From Bacteroidales bacterium (GTDB taxonomy: Bacteria > Bacteroidota > Bacteroidia > Bacteroidales > UBA932): 15,723 nt of DNA. The translations under genes were made by a program, and so were the position numbers. The stretch is taken from positions 1 to 15,723 of the forward strand of contig JAFVDC010000131.1 in assembly GCA_017478685.1 (NCBI GenBank). The letters run 5' to 3'. Positions 1-7,121 of the stretch are shown here, in pieces. Positions within the stretch are counted from its first letter, which is position 1, and every line of letters begins with the position of its first letter. The notes below the pieces were generated by a model, which made no database searches, was not told the DNA's origin, and worked only from the letters and a program-made list of their open reading frames with translations.

Positions 1-1
1 C

Positions 2-646
2 CAGATGACAAAGGCCTACATCTTCAGCGCGAAGGGCCAGACAGAAAACTTCTGGCGCACCTACGAGTCCATTATCCGGGACCCTCTTTACCTGGGGCAG
101 ACCGACGACGACACCCGCACAGCGCTGGACATCACCTACCTTCGCTCCAAAGGGCTCCTTCAGGAGGCTCTTGAGAAGGCCGATGCCCTTGGCACCATCC
201 GCGCCCAGCTGGAGCACAAACACGGCATTTACGCCGACATGGGGGCCTATGACAACGCCTATTCGGCCATTTCGTCCCTGATGCATGAGAAGGACTCCGT
301 TTACATCAAGGTGCAGAACGAGGACCTTGCCATCCTGGATGCCGAAATGAACAACGCGCAGCTGCGTGAAGAGGCCCAGAGGCTCAAGGCCCGCAACCAG
401 ATAACCATCCTCCTGGGCTTCCTGGTGATGTTTGCGATAGCCTTTGCATCCATCCTCATCCAGCAGTGGCAACTCAGGGAAAACCTTGAGGAAATGCGCC
501 GAAAGAACTCCCAGGCCCTCAAGGCCCGCCGCGCCTTCCAGAAGGCCATGGACGCCAAGGAGGCCGAAAACGAATACAATTTCAAGCTGCTTAAAAACCG
601 CACCACAAACATCCTCACAGATTATGAAGATTTCCTCAATAGTTAA
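2..646 (+). CDS. TPR-like / transmembrane / coiled-coil protein, 5'-truncated by the window edge
   Basis: The frame is open back to the first bases, so the ATG at 5 is probably internal and the true start lies to the left. The visible 213 residues have a helical N-terminal part resembling tetratricopeptide repeats (about 1-95), a charged helix (about 105-130), one transmembrane helix (about 132-152) and a basic/acidic coiled coil (about 155-195), then stop. This TPR-helix-TM-coiled-coil order is known from Bacteroidota sensor-like proteins, where a histidine kinase or LuxR-type HTH domain often follows. Here the protein ends after the coiled coil with no output domain. It is likely an inner-membrane protein with the TPR part in the periplasm. 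It overlaps the next gene by 23 nt, suggesting coupled translation. The function is inferred only at the level of a signalling or scaffold protein; the missing N-terminus limits the call. Confidence 0.75.
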   Translation, partial: QMTKAYIFSAKGQTENFWRTYESIIRDPLYLGQTDDDTRTALDITYLRSKGLLQEALEKADALGTIRAQLEHKHGIYADMGAYDNAYSAISSLMHEKDSVYIKVQNEDLAILDAEMNNAQLREEAQRLKARNQITILLGFLVMFAIAFASILIQQWQLRENLEEMRRKNSQALKARRAFQKAMDAKEAENEYNFKLLKNRTTNILTDYEDFLNS

Positions 647-1046
647 GCTTCACCGCGCAGAGATTTCGGCCCTTGTCATGTTCCTTGCAGGGGCCACTCT
701 GGGGCTTCTGGGCCTTATCCAGAAAGTGCCGCTGGTGGTTGGCATCTTCGGCATTGTGATCCTTGCATCAGGGCTGTTTTACTTCTGCCTCCGCTACAGC
801 TCGGAGAAAGTGTACAAGCAGTACTACAAAGACAGCTACGACATTGAGCACGAGACCATTGAGGAAGAAATCCTCAAGTCCATGCGCTACCACCGCTACC
901 AGGAGGCCGTCCTTGCCCGCTACGAAAGCGCCTGCCGTGACCTTGGCCTTGTGGACGAGCAGAAAGACTGGCTCCTGGACCTTCTCATGGCCGCCAAGAA
1001 CAAAGTGGACGAAGAACTCAACGCCGAAGGCGGCGGGCACATTTAA
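624..1046 (+). CDS. small two-helix membrane protein, unknown function
   Basis: This 140-residue protein starts at the ATG at 624, inside the last 23 nt of the upstream gene in another frame. I preferred this start to an earlier in-frame ATG at 444 because the upstream stretch is arginine/serine-rich shadow translation, while the protein from 624 begins cleanly with MKISSIVK. It has two hydrophobic helices (about 13-32 and 35-56) joined by a short turn, then a soluble charged helical C-terminal part (about 60-140) rich in Tyr, Glu and Lys. That suggests a small membrane anchor with a cytoplasmic helical tail. I recognise no family. The overlap with the TPR/TM gene suggests the two products act together. 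A tRNA promoter begins directly after its stop codon. Confidence 0.7.
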   Translation: MKISSIVKLHRAEISALVMFLAGATLGLLGLIQKVPLVVGIFGIVILASGLFYFCLRYSSEKVYKQYYKDSYDIEHETIEEEILKSMRYHRYQEAVLARYESACRDLGLVDEQKDWLLDLLMAAKNKVDEELNAEGGGHI

Positions 1047-1077
1047 TTTGCAAATTCAGTTTTTTGTTGTATCTTTG
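1047..1077 (+). promoter_or_regulatory. Bacteroidota-type promoter of tRNA-Val
   Basis: A TTTG element at 1047-1050 is followed after exactly 19 nt by TATCTTTG at 1070-1077. This matches the Bacteroidota primary sigma-factor consensus (TTTG, N19-21, TAnnTTTG). Transcription would start about 6-8 nt downstream, just before the tRNA 5' end at 1092. The -33 element begins at the base after the stop codon of the preceding gene. Confidence 0.85.
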
Positions 1078-1091
1078 CATTCCCAAAATGA

Positions 1092-1166
1092 GGGCGGTTA
1101 GCTCAGCTGGTTCAGAGCACCTGCCTTACAAGCAGGGGGTCACTGGTTCGAATCCAGTACCGCCCA
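1092..1166 (+). tRNA. tRNA-Val (anticodon UAC)
   Basis: A full cloverleaf can be folded by eye. The acceptor stem GGGCGGT pairs with ACCGCCC (1159-1165), the D arm is GCTC...GAGC, the anticodon stem CCTGC/GCAGG encloses the loop CTTACAA (anticodon TAC), and the T arm ACTGG/CCAGT encloses TTCGAAT. The discriminator base is A at 1166. The CCA end is not encoded; the next bases are CGA. Its own promoter lies directly upstream and a strong hairpin terminator starts at its 3' end. Confidence 0.97.
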
Positions 1167-1204
1167 CGAAAAAAGGACTGATTTTCATCAGTCCTTTTTT
1201 CGTG
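1165..1204. terminator. Bidirectional intrinsic terminator, 18-bp perfect stem
   Basis: The arms 1165-1182 and 1187-1204 are perfect inverted complements (18 bp) around a TTTC loop. Each arm carries a run of six A or six T, so a T tract follows the GC-containing stem on either strand. It ends the tRNA-Val transcript on the + strand and is well placed to end the five-gene minus-strand operon, whose last stop is at 1221-1223. The outermost pairs reuse the last acceptor-stem base and the discriminator base of the tRNA. Confidence 0.9.
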
Positions 1205-1220
1205 GATATCGGCCTTGAAA

Positions 1221-2141
1221 CTATTTCTTTTTAGGCTGAATGTAGCGGACGTAGCCAAACTGGATACCAATGATGTCAAAGACGTTGGTGGCGCGGTCTA
1301 CCCTGAAGAAGGACATCTTGCCGCCGCCGGGAACGGACACCACTTCATAAACGGGATCGCCGTCGGCATCTAGAACCGTTGCTCCTGTATCGTCTTTCTT
1401 CACAGCCTCATACTGCCTTACGCTGTCCTGCCAGGCACCGTTCCAGGACAGGCCTATGATGGGAACGCTGATGGTGATGGCACTGTTGTCCGGGAACCTT
1501 ACGGCAAGGCCGCCGGCAAGGTCTATACCCACCTGACCGGTCTGGGAAGTACGGGTTTTACCAAGTTTCTCGGGGTTCAGCGGAGAGGAGAACGTATTGC
1601 CGTACTTTGCATACAGGCGTCCCTCGCCAAATACACCGAAAGTCCTTGAGCCAAAGAAAGAGATGTACTTTCTGGCCGAAAAAGCAAGTCCCCAGTTATG
1701 ATGGATCATGTGACGCGAAGATATTGCCACGTTTGCCACGCTTGAGGCATCTCCAAGCCACTTGTAAAGAGCCGGGAGCACCTCCCTGAAATCCAGGTTG
1801 AGGTTGGTGTCGGCCACATAACCGCTGTAGAGGATGTTGGCGCCAAGGGCAAGGTCATCGGCCACAAACCAGGAGAACCTGGGGGCGACGTTCCAGTAGT
1901 GCAACTTGCCGGTTCCCATATTGAGGAGGGAAAGGATGGAGAAGCCGTCTCCTTCTGCGTAACCGGAGGCGTTGAAGTTGTAGTAACTGCCGCTGACACC
2001 TATGGAGCGGCCACCTTTCTCAATAAAGGTCACGCGCCCTTTCTGGGGGTCCGTGAAACGGTCCAGTACGCCGTCGATGGGGCTCTGGGCAAAAGCCTCC
2101 AGGCCAAGGAGCATGAAAGCCGCAGCAATAATCTTTTTCAT
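1221..2141 (-). CDS. outer-membrane beta-barrel-like protein, unknown role
   Basis: The 306-residue product has a clear Sec signal peptide (MKK, then a hydrophobic core, ending in an AFAQ-like cleavage site near residue 18). The mature part alternates polar and aromatic/hydrophobic residues, with many Gly, Tyr and Phe and short turns, as in outer-membrane beta-barrels. It ends in a strand with FGYVRYI followed by lysines. I do not recognise a named family; it resembles the generic porin-like or outer-membrane hypotheticals common in Bacteroidota. It is the last gene of the five-gene operon, 21 nt after the MscS gene and 16 nt before the terminator hairpin. Its position suggests an outer-membrane partner for the export or osmotic functions encoded upstream, but that is inference. 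Confidence 0.75.
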   Translation of the reverse strand: MKKIIAAAFMLLGLEAFAQSPIDGVLDRFTDPQKGRVTFIEKGGRSIGVSGSYYNFNASGYAEGDGFSILSLLNMGTGKLHYWNVAPRFSWFVADDLALGANILYSGYVADTNLNLDFREVLPALYKWLGDASSVANVAISSRHMIHHNWGLAFSARKYISFFGSRTFGVFGEGRLYAKYGNTFSSPLNPEKLGKTRTSQTGQVGIDLAGGLAVRFPDNSAITISVPIIGLSWNGAWQDSVRQYEAVKKDDTGATVLDADGDPVYEVVSVPGGGKMSFFRVDRATNVFDIIGIQFGYVRYIQPKKK

Positions 2142-2162
2142 TTTGCAAGGTGAGTTTATGGG

Positions 2163-4532
2163 TTATTCGTCTTTGATCATATGAACGTCGCATTGCGGGA
2201 ACGGGATGGTAATTCCAGCTTCGTTGAGGGCGTTGTAAATCACTTCTTTCTCCTTGTCAATGAGGCCTGCACGCTCCGGAACCAGCACAAACTGCTTCAC
2301 GGCAATCTCCACGGCGCTGTCTCCGAACTCTCCAAAGCGGATGTTTATGCCGAACTTAGGGTCGATTATATCCCTGCCGTACTTGTCCTTGGTGCGCAGG
2401 GGCTCCAGGGCCTCTTCAAGGATGGAGCGCACTTTCTCTATGTCCGTTCCATAGGCAACGCCCACGGTGACCTTGGTGAACTCGTACTCGTTGCCCCGGG
2501 TGAGGTTCTGGAAACTCTTGCCAAACAGGTTTGCATTGAGGAAGGCCACCAGAGTGCCGCTTACGGTCTCTATCTGGGTGGTCTGGTAGTTGATGTCCGT
2601 TACCTTGCCGCGGATGCCGTCACATTCTATCCAGTCCCCAACCCTCAGGCGGCCGCCCATGAGCTGGATGCCGTAGATGAAGTTGTTGAGGATGTCCTTC
2701 ATGGCAAGACCGATACCGGCGCTGAGACCTCCGGCCACAAGCCCCAGGGAGCCCGTGGGGATTTTGAGGAGGAGAACTATCACGGTAATGTAGGTAAACC
2801 ACACCAGGATGCTTATGATGCTGTTTCCAAGGGAAAGGTTAACCTCGTTGGTCTGGACCGTGGTCTGGCCGGTCTTGTTAAGGTATGTGACAAACTTTAT
2901 GTACTGCCACAGCGTCTGGACTGCCTTGTTGATGTATTTGAACACAAAGAACAGGGCCACAAGAAGCACTATGTTGCTTACGGAAAGCCTGAACGACACC
3001 TGCGTGGTGGTGGGGTCAATCACCTGGAAGAACGGGGTGTTGTAGAAGGTCTGGAAGAGGTCGTCGAAGTCGAATATATCCAGTGAATAGCGCACGCACA
3101 GCGGCACGGACACAAGGATTAGGATGGGAATGGCAACGTCCCTCAGGAGGTCGTAGAACCACGTTGCGCCAAACATAAGGGACTTCTTGGCGCTGCCTGA
3201 CACAAACTTGATGTTGTCCTGATACTTGGCAATGCGCTTTACAAGGCGCCTTTCCTTGTAGATGCCCATGAGGTGGTTTACGGCCAGAAGGGCCAGCACC
3301 GCGGCAACCTGGAAGTACCACCAGGTAACTATCATGAGCGCTATGAAAATGTAACCTAATATGGCCGATACCGCCGCTGCGCCCATTACCCACAGGGATG
3401 CAAGGCTCATGAACCGGTTCTCCTTGTCCACCTTAGGAGTGTTCACCGCGCACGCAATGGCCTGCCAGATGAATCCAACTGTCATGACTGCGGGGAACAG
3501 GATGTTCATGAGGATGTTGGGCATGAAGGTGATTCGGCATATAATCACCACCAGGGTAACCACAACGGTGGGAAGAAGCAGCCAGATTACCTTTCTTACG
3601 TTTATCTTGCGGTAACGCACCGCAAGGGCGGCGGCAATGGCCAGAAGAAGCCAGAAGAAGGTCCAGATGGGCGTAGTCATGTGCACGCTGGTATCCCGGC
3701 GGGTCATGGCGTTCTGGGCCATGCGGCTGTAGAAGGGCCAGCGCTGCGCCAGGGTCCAGACCGGCGTTTGGCCGTCACGGAAAATCTCCCTCTGAAGGAG
3801 CATGTAGCGGTCTTTTGCGTAGTCGTAGGACTCCTTGAGCCTGAGGTAGGCCTCCTGGTAATGGGTGCTGTCGGCAACCATGTTCTCCTTCATGTCCACG
3901 TACATCTTCAGGATGGCCGAAGCATAGTGCATGCAGGTATCCCTGTCTATCTGCCCCTGGTCTCCAAGGAAGAACGGGGAACGGTTCATATCCACGCTGT
4001 CGGCGAGCTTCTCTACATCGGCCTCAAGGGAGGTATCCGTTGCCTTTATATGGTTTTCAAGGGAGTCGTTGCGGAAGCGCAGGGAATCTGCAGGCATTTC
4101 CACGGAGGCCGAATCCAGCACGGGGGGAAGGCGCCGCATGGACTCTATGAGGCGGGCGTAACGGTCTATCTCAAGGTCCATGTCGGAGACTATGCGGTCA
4201 TAGGGCGTGCGGTGCTTATTGAAGGCCTGGTATTCGTCCGTAACCTGCTGGAGGGCGTAACTGAGGTCGAAGGTGTACTCCTTTTTCTGGAGGTACAGCA
4301 TCACGGAAAGCTCATTGCACTTTTTGATGAGTGCGAGCATCCGGCCGTGCTGGTGCTCGAAGTTGGCGCTCATCCTCTCCTGCATCCGCTGGCGCCTCAC
4401 ATAGTCACGCTTGAGTTCCACCCTTGCATCCGAAAGAGCCTTGTCAAGGGTGGTGGACGGGCCGTCGGCCACTGCAACAATGGGCAGTGCAAACACCAGG
4501 GCGGCAAAAAGGATTGTAGACAGTTTCTTCAT
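2163..4532 (-). CDS. large MscS-family mechanosensitive channel
   Basis: This is a 789-residue member of the small-conductance mechanosensitive channel family. A signal peptide (1-23) precedes a long helical, probably periplasmic region (about 25-280) with coiled-coil character. About eight or nine hydrophobic segments follow between 288 and 612. The pore-lining helix is around 593-612 (glycine- and alanine-rich, with GLSAGIGLAMKD), followed by the beta domain typical of MscS (VGDWIECDGIRGKV, 631-643) and a mixed alpha/beta C-terminal domain to about 780. Standard MscS is under 300 residues, so this is one of the enlarged forms (MscK/YbdG/YnaI-like). Such channels release solutes on hypo-osmotic shock. 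It lies 3 nt after the antiporter gene, so the two are almost certainly co-translated from one mRNA. Confidence 0.92.
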   Translation of the reverse strand: MKKLSTILFAALVFALPIVAVADGPSTTLDKALSDARVELKRDYVRRQRMQERMSANFEHQHGRMLALIKKCNELSVMLYLQKKEYTFDLSYALQQVTDEYQAFNKHRTPYDRIVSDMDLEIDRYARLIESMRRLPPVLDSASVEMPADSLRFRNDSLENHIKATDTSLEADVEKLADSVDMNRSPFFLGDQGQIDRDTCMHYASAILKMYVDMKENMVADSTHYQEAYLRLKESYDYAKDRYMLLQREIFRDGQTPVWTLAQRWPFYSRMAQNAMTRRDTSVHMTTPIWTFFWLLLAIAAALAVRYRKINVRKVIWLLLPTVVVTLVVIICRITFMPNILMNILFPAVMTVGFIWQAIACAVNTPKVDKENRFMSLASLWVMGAAAVSAILGYIFIALMIVTWWYFQVAAVLALLAVNHLMGIYKERRLVKRIAKYQDNIKFVSGSAKKSLMFGATWFYDLLRDVAIPILILVSVPLCVRYSLDIFDFDDLFQTFYNTPFFQVIDPTTTQVSFRLSVSNIVLLVALFFVFKYINKAVQTLWQYIKFVTYLNKTGQTTVQTNEVNLSLGNSIISILVWFTYITVIVLLLKIPTGSLGLVAGGLSAGIGLAMKDILNNFIYGIQLMGGRLRVGDWIECDGIRGKVTDINYQTTQIETVSGTLVAFLNANLFGKSFQNLTRGNEYEFTKVTVGVAYGTDIEKVRSILEEALEPLRTKDKYGRDIIDPKFGINIRFGEFGDSAVEIAVKQFVLVPERAGLIDKEKEVIYNALNEAGITIPFPQCDVHMIKDE

Positions 4533-4535
4533 TGT

Positions 4536-5987
4536 TTAGTCGTCGGATTCTCCCATTACAATTACAAGGTGATCCCCTTCCATGAGTTCCATGCTGCCGT
4601 GGGACACCAGGAACTTGCCCTCGCGCTTGACCATCATGACACGTATGCCATGGGGAAGATGCAGTTCCCTGAGGGTTTTCCCGGCCGAAAGGTCCTCCTG
4701 GGTAACCACATGGTCACTGAGAAGGCCCATTTCTTCCGGAAGTTCCATGCCGAAACTCTGGACGACGGGATCTTTTTCGTAGCTGAGGTTGAGCCTGCGA
4801 GCCAGCGGAACAATGGTAACGCCCTGGAGAACAAGGGACATTAAGGTTACCACAAAAACCACGTTGAAGATATCCTGTGCGCCGGGAATCTCGTGGACCA
4901 CGGGATAAAGGGCGAAGAGAATGGGACCGGCGCCCTTGAGGCCCACCCAGGAGACAAACAGCTTTTCCTTTAACTTGAACTGCTTGAACGGAAGCAGGGT
5001 AAGGAAAACTCCCGCGGGCCTTGCCACAAAGAAGATGAAAAGACCCGTGAGGATGGCCGGCAAAAGCACCGGAAGCATGTTTGAAGGCCGGGCAAGGAGG
5101 CCCAGGATGAGGAACATCGCAAGCTGCATTATCCAGGTGATGCCGTCGAAGAACTTCGCTATCTCCTTCTTGCGGGGGATATCGGCCTTGTTGGATATGA
5201 TGACGCCGGCAATGTAGATGGAAATGAGGCCCTGCCCGCCGAAGACGGAGGCCAGGCCGTTGGCAAAAAAGCCTATGCTAAGGATAAGGATGCCCATGAG
5301 GGCATTGTTGTCAAGCCTTATCTTGGAAAGGAGCCACTTGCCGCCATAACCTACGGCGAAGCCCATCCCGACGCCCACCGCTATCTGGATAATCACCACA
5401 ATCACGCCAGCGATTATGCCGGGGGCGGTCTCCAGGGGCTTTGTCATGAGCTGCACCATAAGGATGGTGAGGATGTAGGCCACGGGGTCGTTGCTACCGG
5501 ATTCAAGTTCCAGAAGTGGCGCCAGGTCTCCCCTGAGTCTCAGGCGTTTGCCATTGAGGACAGAGAAAATGGAGAGGGAGTCCGTGGAGCTCATGACCGC
5601 GGCCACAAGGATGCATCCCATGGCCGAAAATCCCGCCATCCATGCCTTTCCGGTGACAAAGTAGATGAAAAGGGCCGTGAAAACGACGGTAAGGCATACG
5701 CCTAGTGTAGAAAGCCATATTCCGGCTTTCATGACGGGCTTTGTCTCTTTGAGAACGGTCTCGAAGCCGCCGGTGAAAAGGATCACCGTCATGGCAAAGT
5801 GACCTATGTGATCTGCCAGCTCATAGTCGTCGAAGGTGACGCCAAGGCCGTCCTGCCCTACCGCCATACCTAACAGGAGGAACAGCAGTAAAGAAGATGC
5901 CCCCAGCTTTACGCCCACCTTGGTGATGAGCACTGCCACAAACACCAGGACGGAAGCTAGGAGGAGCAGATTATCCGAGAAAAACAT
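4536..5987 (-). CDS. CPA1-type cation/proton antiporter with C-terminal RCK_C domain (NhaP2/CvrA-like)
   Basis: From the ATG at 5985-5987 the protein has 483 residues. I chose this start over an upstream one at 6032 because it gives a membrane-ready N-terminus (MFFSDNLLLL) and a 1-nt spacing from the previous stop. The longer form would overlap the Wzz gene by 44 nt. About 12 hydrophobic helices fill residues 5-395. The STDS motif (133-137) and the ESGSNDP motif (162-168), with the Asn-Asp pair at 166-167, are the ion-exchange signature of the CPA1 family. Residues about 405-483 form a TrkA-C (RCK_C) regulatory domain, as in K+/H+ antiporters of the NhaP2/CvrA type. It probably exports K+ (possibly Na+) in exchange for protons at the inner membrane. 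The cation cannot be fixed from sequence alone. Confidence 0.9.
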   Translation of the reverse strand: MFFSDNLLLLASVLVFVAVLITKVGVKLGASSLLLFLLLGMAVGQDGLGVTFDDYELADHIGHFAMTVILFTGGFETVLKETKPVMKAGIWLSTLGVCLTVVFTALFIYFVTGKAWMAGFSAMGCILVAAVMSSTDSLSIFSVLNGKRLRLRGDLAPLLELESGSNDPVAYILTILMVQLMTKPLETAPGIIAGVIVVIIQIAVGVGMGFAVGYGGKWLLSKIRLDNNALMGILILSIGFFANGLASVFGGQGLISIYIAGVIISNKADIPRKKEIAKFFDGITWIMQLAMFLILGLLARPSNMLPVLLPAILTGLFIFFVARPAGVFLTLLPFKQFKLKEKLFVSWVGLKGAGPILFALYPVVHEIPGAQDIFNVVFVVTLMSLVLQGVTIVPLARRLNLSYEKDPVVQSFGMELPEEMGLLSDHVVTQEDLSAGKTLRELHLPHGIRVMMVKREGKFLVSHGSMELMEGDHLVIVMGESDD

Positions 5988-5988
5988 C

Positions 5989-7113
5989 TCAGTTGAGCAT
6001 TTCTTTAACCTTGGGCCAGTATTCTTTACCAAGCACTATTCCGCAGCCAAGCACTATGCCAAGGAAGGTCCACACTATAAGGGTTTTGGCCCTTGAGTTG
6101 GCGGGCTTGGTGGGAACGGTCACGGGCTGCACAACGGTGAGGACGGGAGTGTCCTTCTTAACCTTCATCTTGGCGGCCTCAAGCTGCTTGGCCATTTCGG
6201 AGTAAACGCCGCTGGCAACGGAATATTTGGCCATCAGGCGCTCGCGCTCAAGCCTGCCGCGGGAGGTGGTCATGTTCTGGGAACGGTCCGTGAGAACGGC
6301 AAGGGAGGCCTGATAGGATTCGGCCTCTTTCTTGATCTCATTGTAGCGTTCCTGGATGTAATTGAGTTCGTCCTGAGCCTTTTCCGTACGGAAACGGGTG
6401 ACTTCCTTCTGGAGGAGTTCCTGGGCCTTTATCGCAAGGTCTGCGGTCTGGACGGGCTCCATGCCGTTTACGGTGAGGGTGAGATAGCCTTCCTTCTTGT
6501 CCACGGCAAGGGTTACTGCCGATGCCAGGTACTTGAGCATCTTTTCCTCGTCCTTAGTGACGGTATACGGCCTGGGCTCGGAGCTGCCTGTCCCGGGCTC
6601 CCAGCCTGCGGGAAGTTCCACTTCCTTGGGCTTGCGGATTTTGGAAAGAAGCAGGAACGGAAGGCCGATGGTGTACTTTTTCACCTGGGCCATCACCCCG
6701 GGCTTCATGTAGTCCTTAGTATAGGTGAGAAGGGACACGGCGGTATCGGCCTTTTCAAAATGCAGGGGGGCGTGCATGAGTTCCACCCTGTAGGGTACGC
6801 TGGAAACAATCTGCGGATACACAAGGGGTGAAAGCTCCGCGGTCTGGGTCATGCCAAGGTCCATGCCGGCGAGGGATGCCAGCGAGGCTAGGGAGGAGTT
6901 GCGTGACGACGCCATCTGGGGCACCATGGTGGTGCTCACGGAGTAGGTGCGCTTCATTGTAAGGGCGGCCACAAGGCCAAGGACAATGAATATGCCAGTG
7001 CAGATGAAGATGGTCTTGCGGCCGGCCCAAAGGCTTTTCACAAGGGCCATGATGTCAAGGCCTTCTTCCTCCTCAATGGTCTCGGGGTTGTTGTACTGGT
7101 TGTTCTGATCCAT
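5989..7113 (-). CDS. Wzz-type polysaccharide chain-length determinant (polysaccharide co-polymerase)
   Basis: The 374-residue protein has the Wzz layout: a short acidic cytoplasmic N-terminus, TM1 (about 33-52), a large periplasmic domain with a Ser-rich start and a long helical hairpin (about 230-320), a proline-rich stretch (about 329-338) and TM2 (about 342-362) with a very short cytoplasmic end. The region before TM2 matches the GNVR-like end of this family. No tyrosine-kinase domain is fused and none is encoded next to it, so it is a kinase-free form. It should set polysaccharide chain length at the inner membrane and contact the exporter encoded 8 nt upstream. The next gene starts 1 nt after its stop. 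Confidence 0.9.
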   Translation of the reverse strand: MDQNNQYNNPETIEEEEGLDIMALVKSLWAGRKTIFICTGIFIVLGLVAALTMKRTYSVSTTMVPQMASSRNSSLASLASLAGMDLGMTQTAELSPLVYPQIVSSVPYRVELMHAPLHFEKADTAVSLLTYTKDYMKPGVMAQVKKYTIGLPFLLLSKIRKPKEVELPAGWEPGTGSSEPRPYTVTKDEEKMLKYLASAVTLAVDKKEGYLTLTVNGMEPVQTADLAIKAQELLQKEVTRFRTEKAQDELNYIQERYNEIKKEAESYQASLAVLTDRSQNMTTSRGRLERERLMAKYSVASGVYSEMAKQLEAAKMKVKKDTPVLTVVQPVTVPTKPANSRAKTLIVWTFLGIVLGCGIVLGKEYWPKVKEMLN

Positions 7114-7121
7114 AACTCAAA

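Noticed and set aside
3681..4844. 387-residue open frame on the + strand opposite the MscS and antiporter genes
   Set aside because: It is antisense to two confidently identified genes, His/Val-rich and without motifs.
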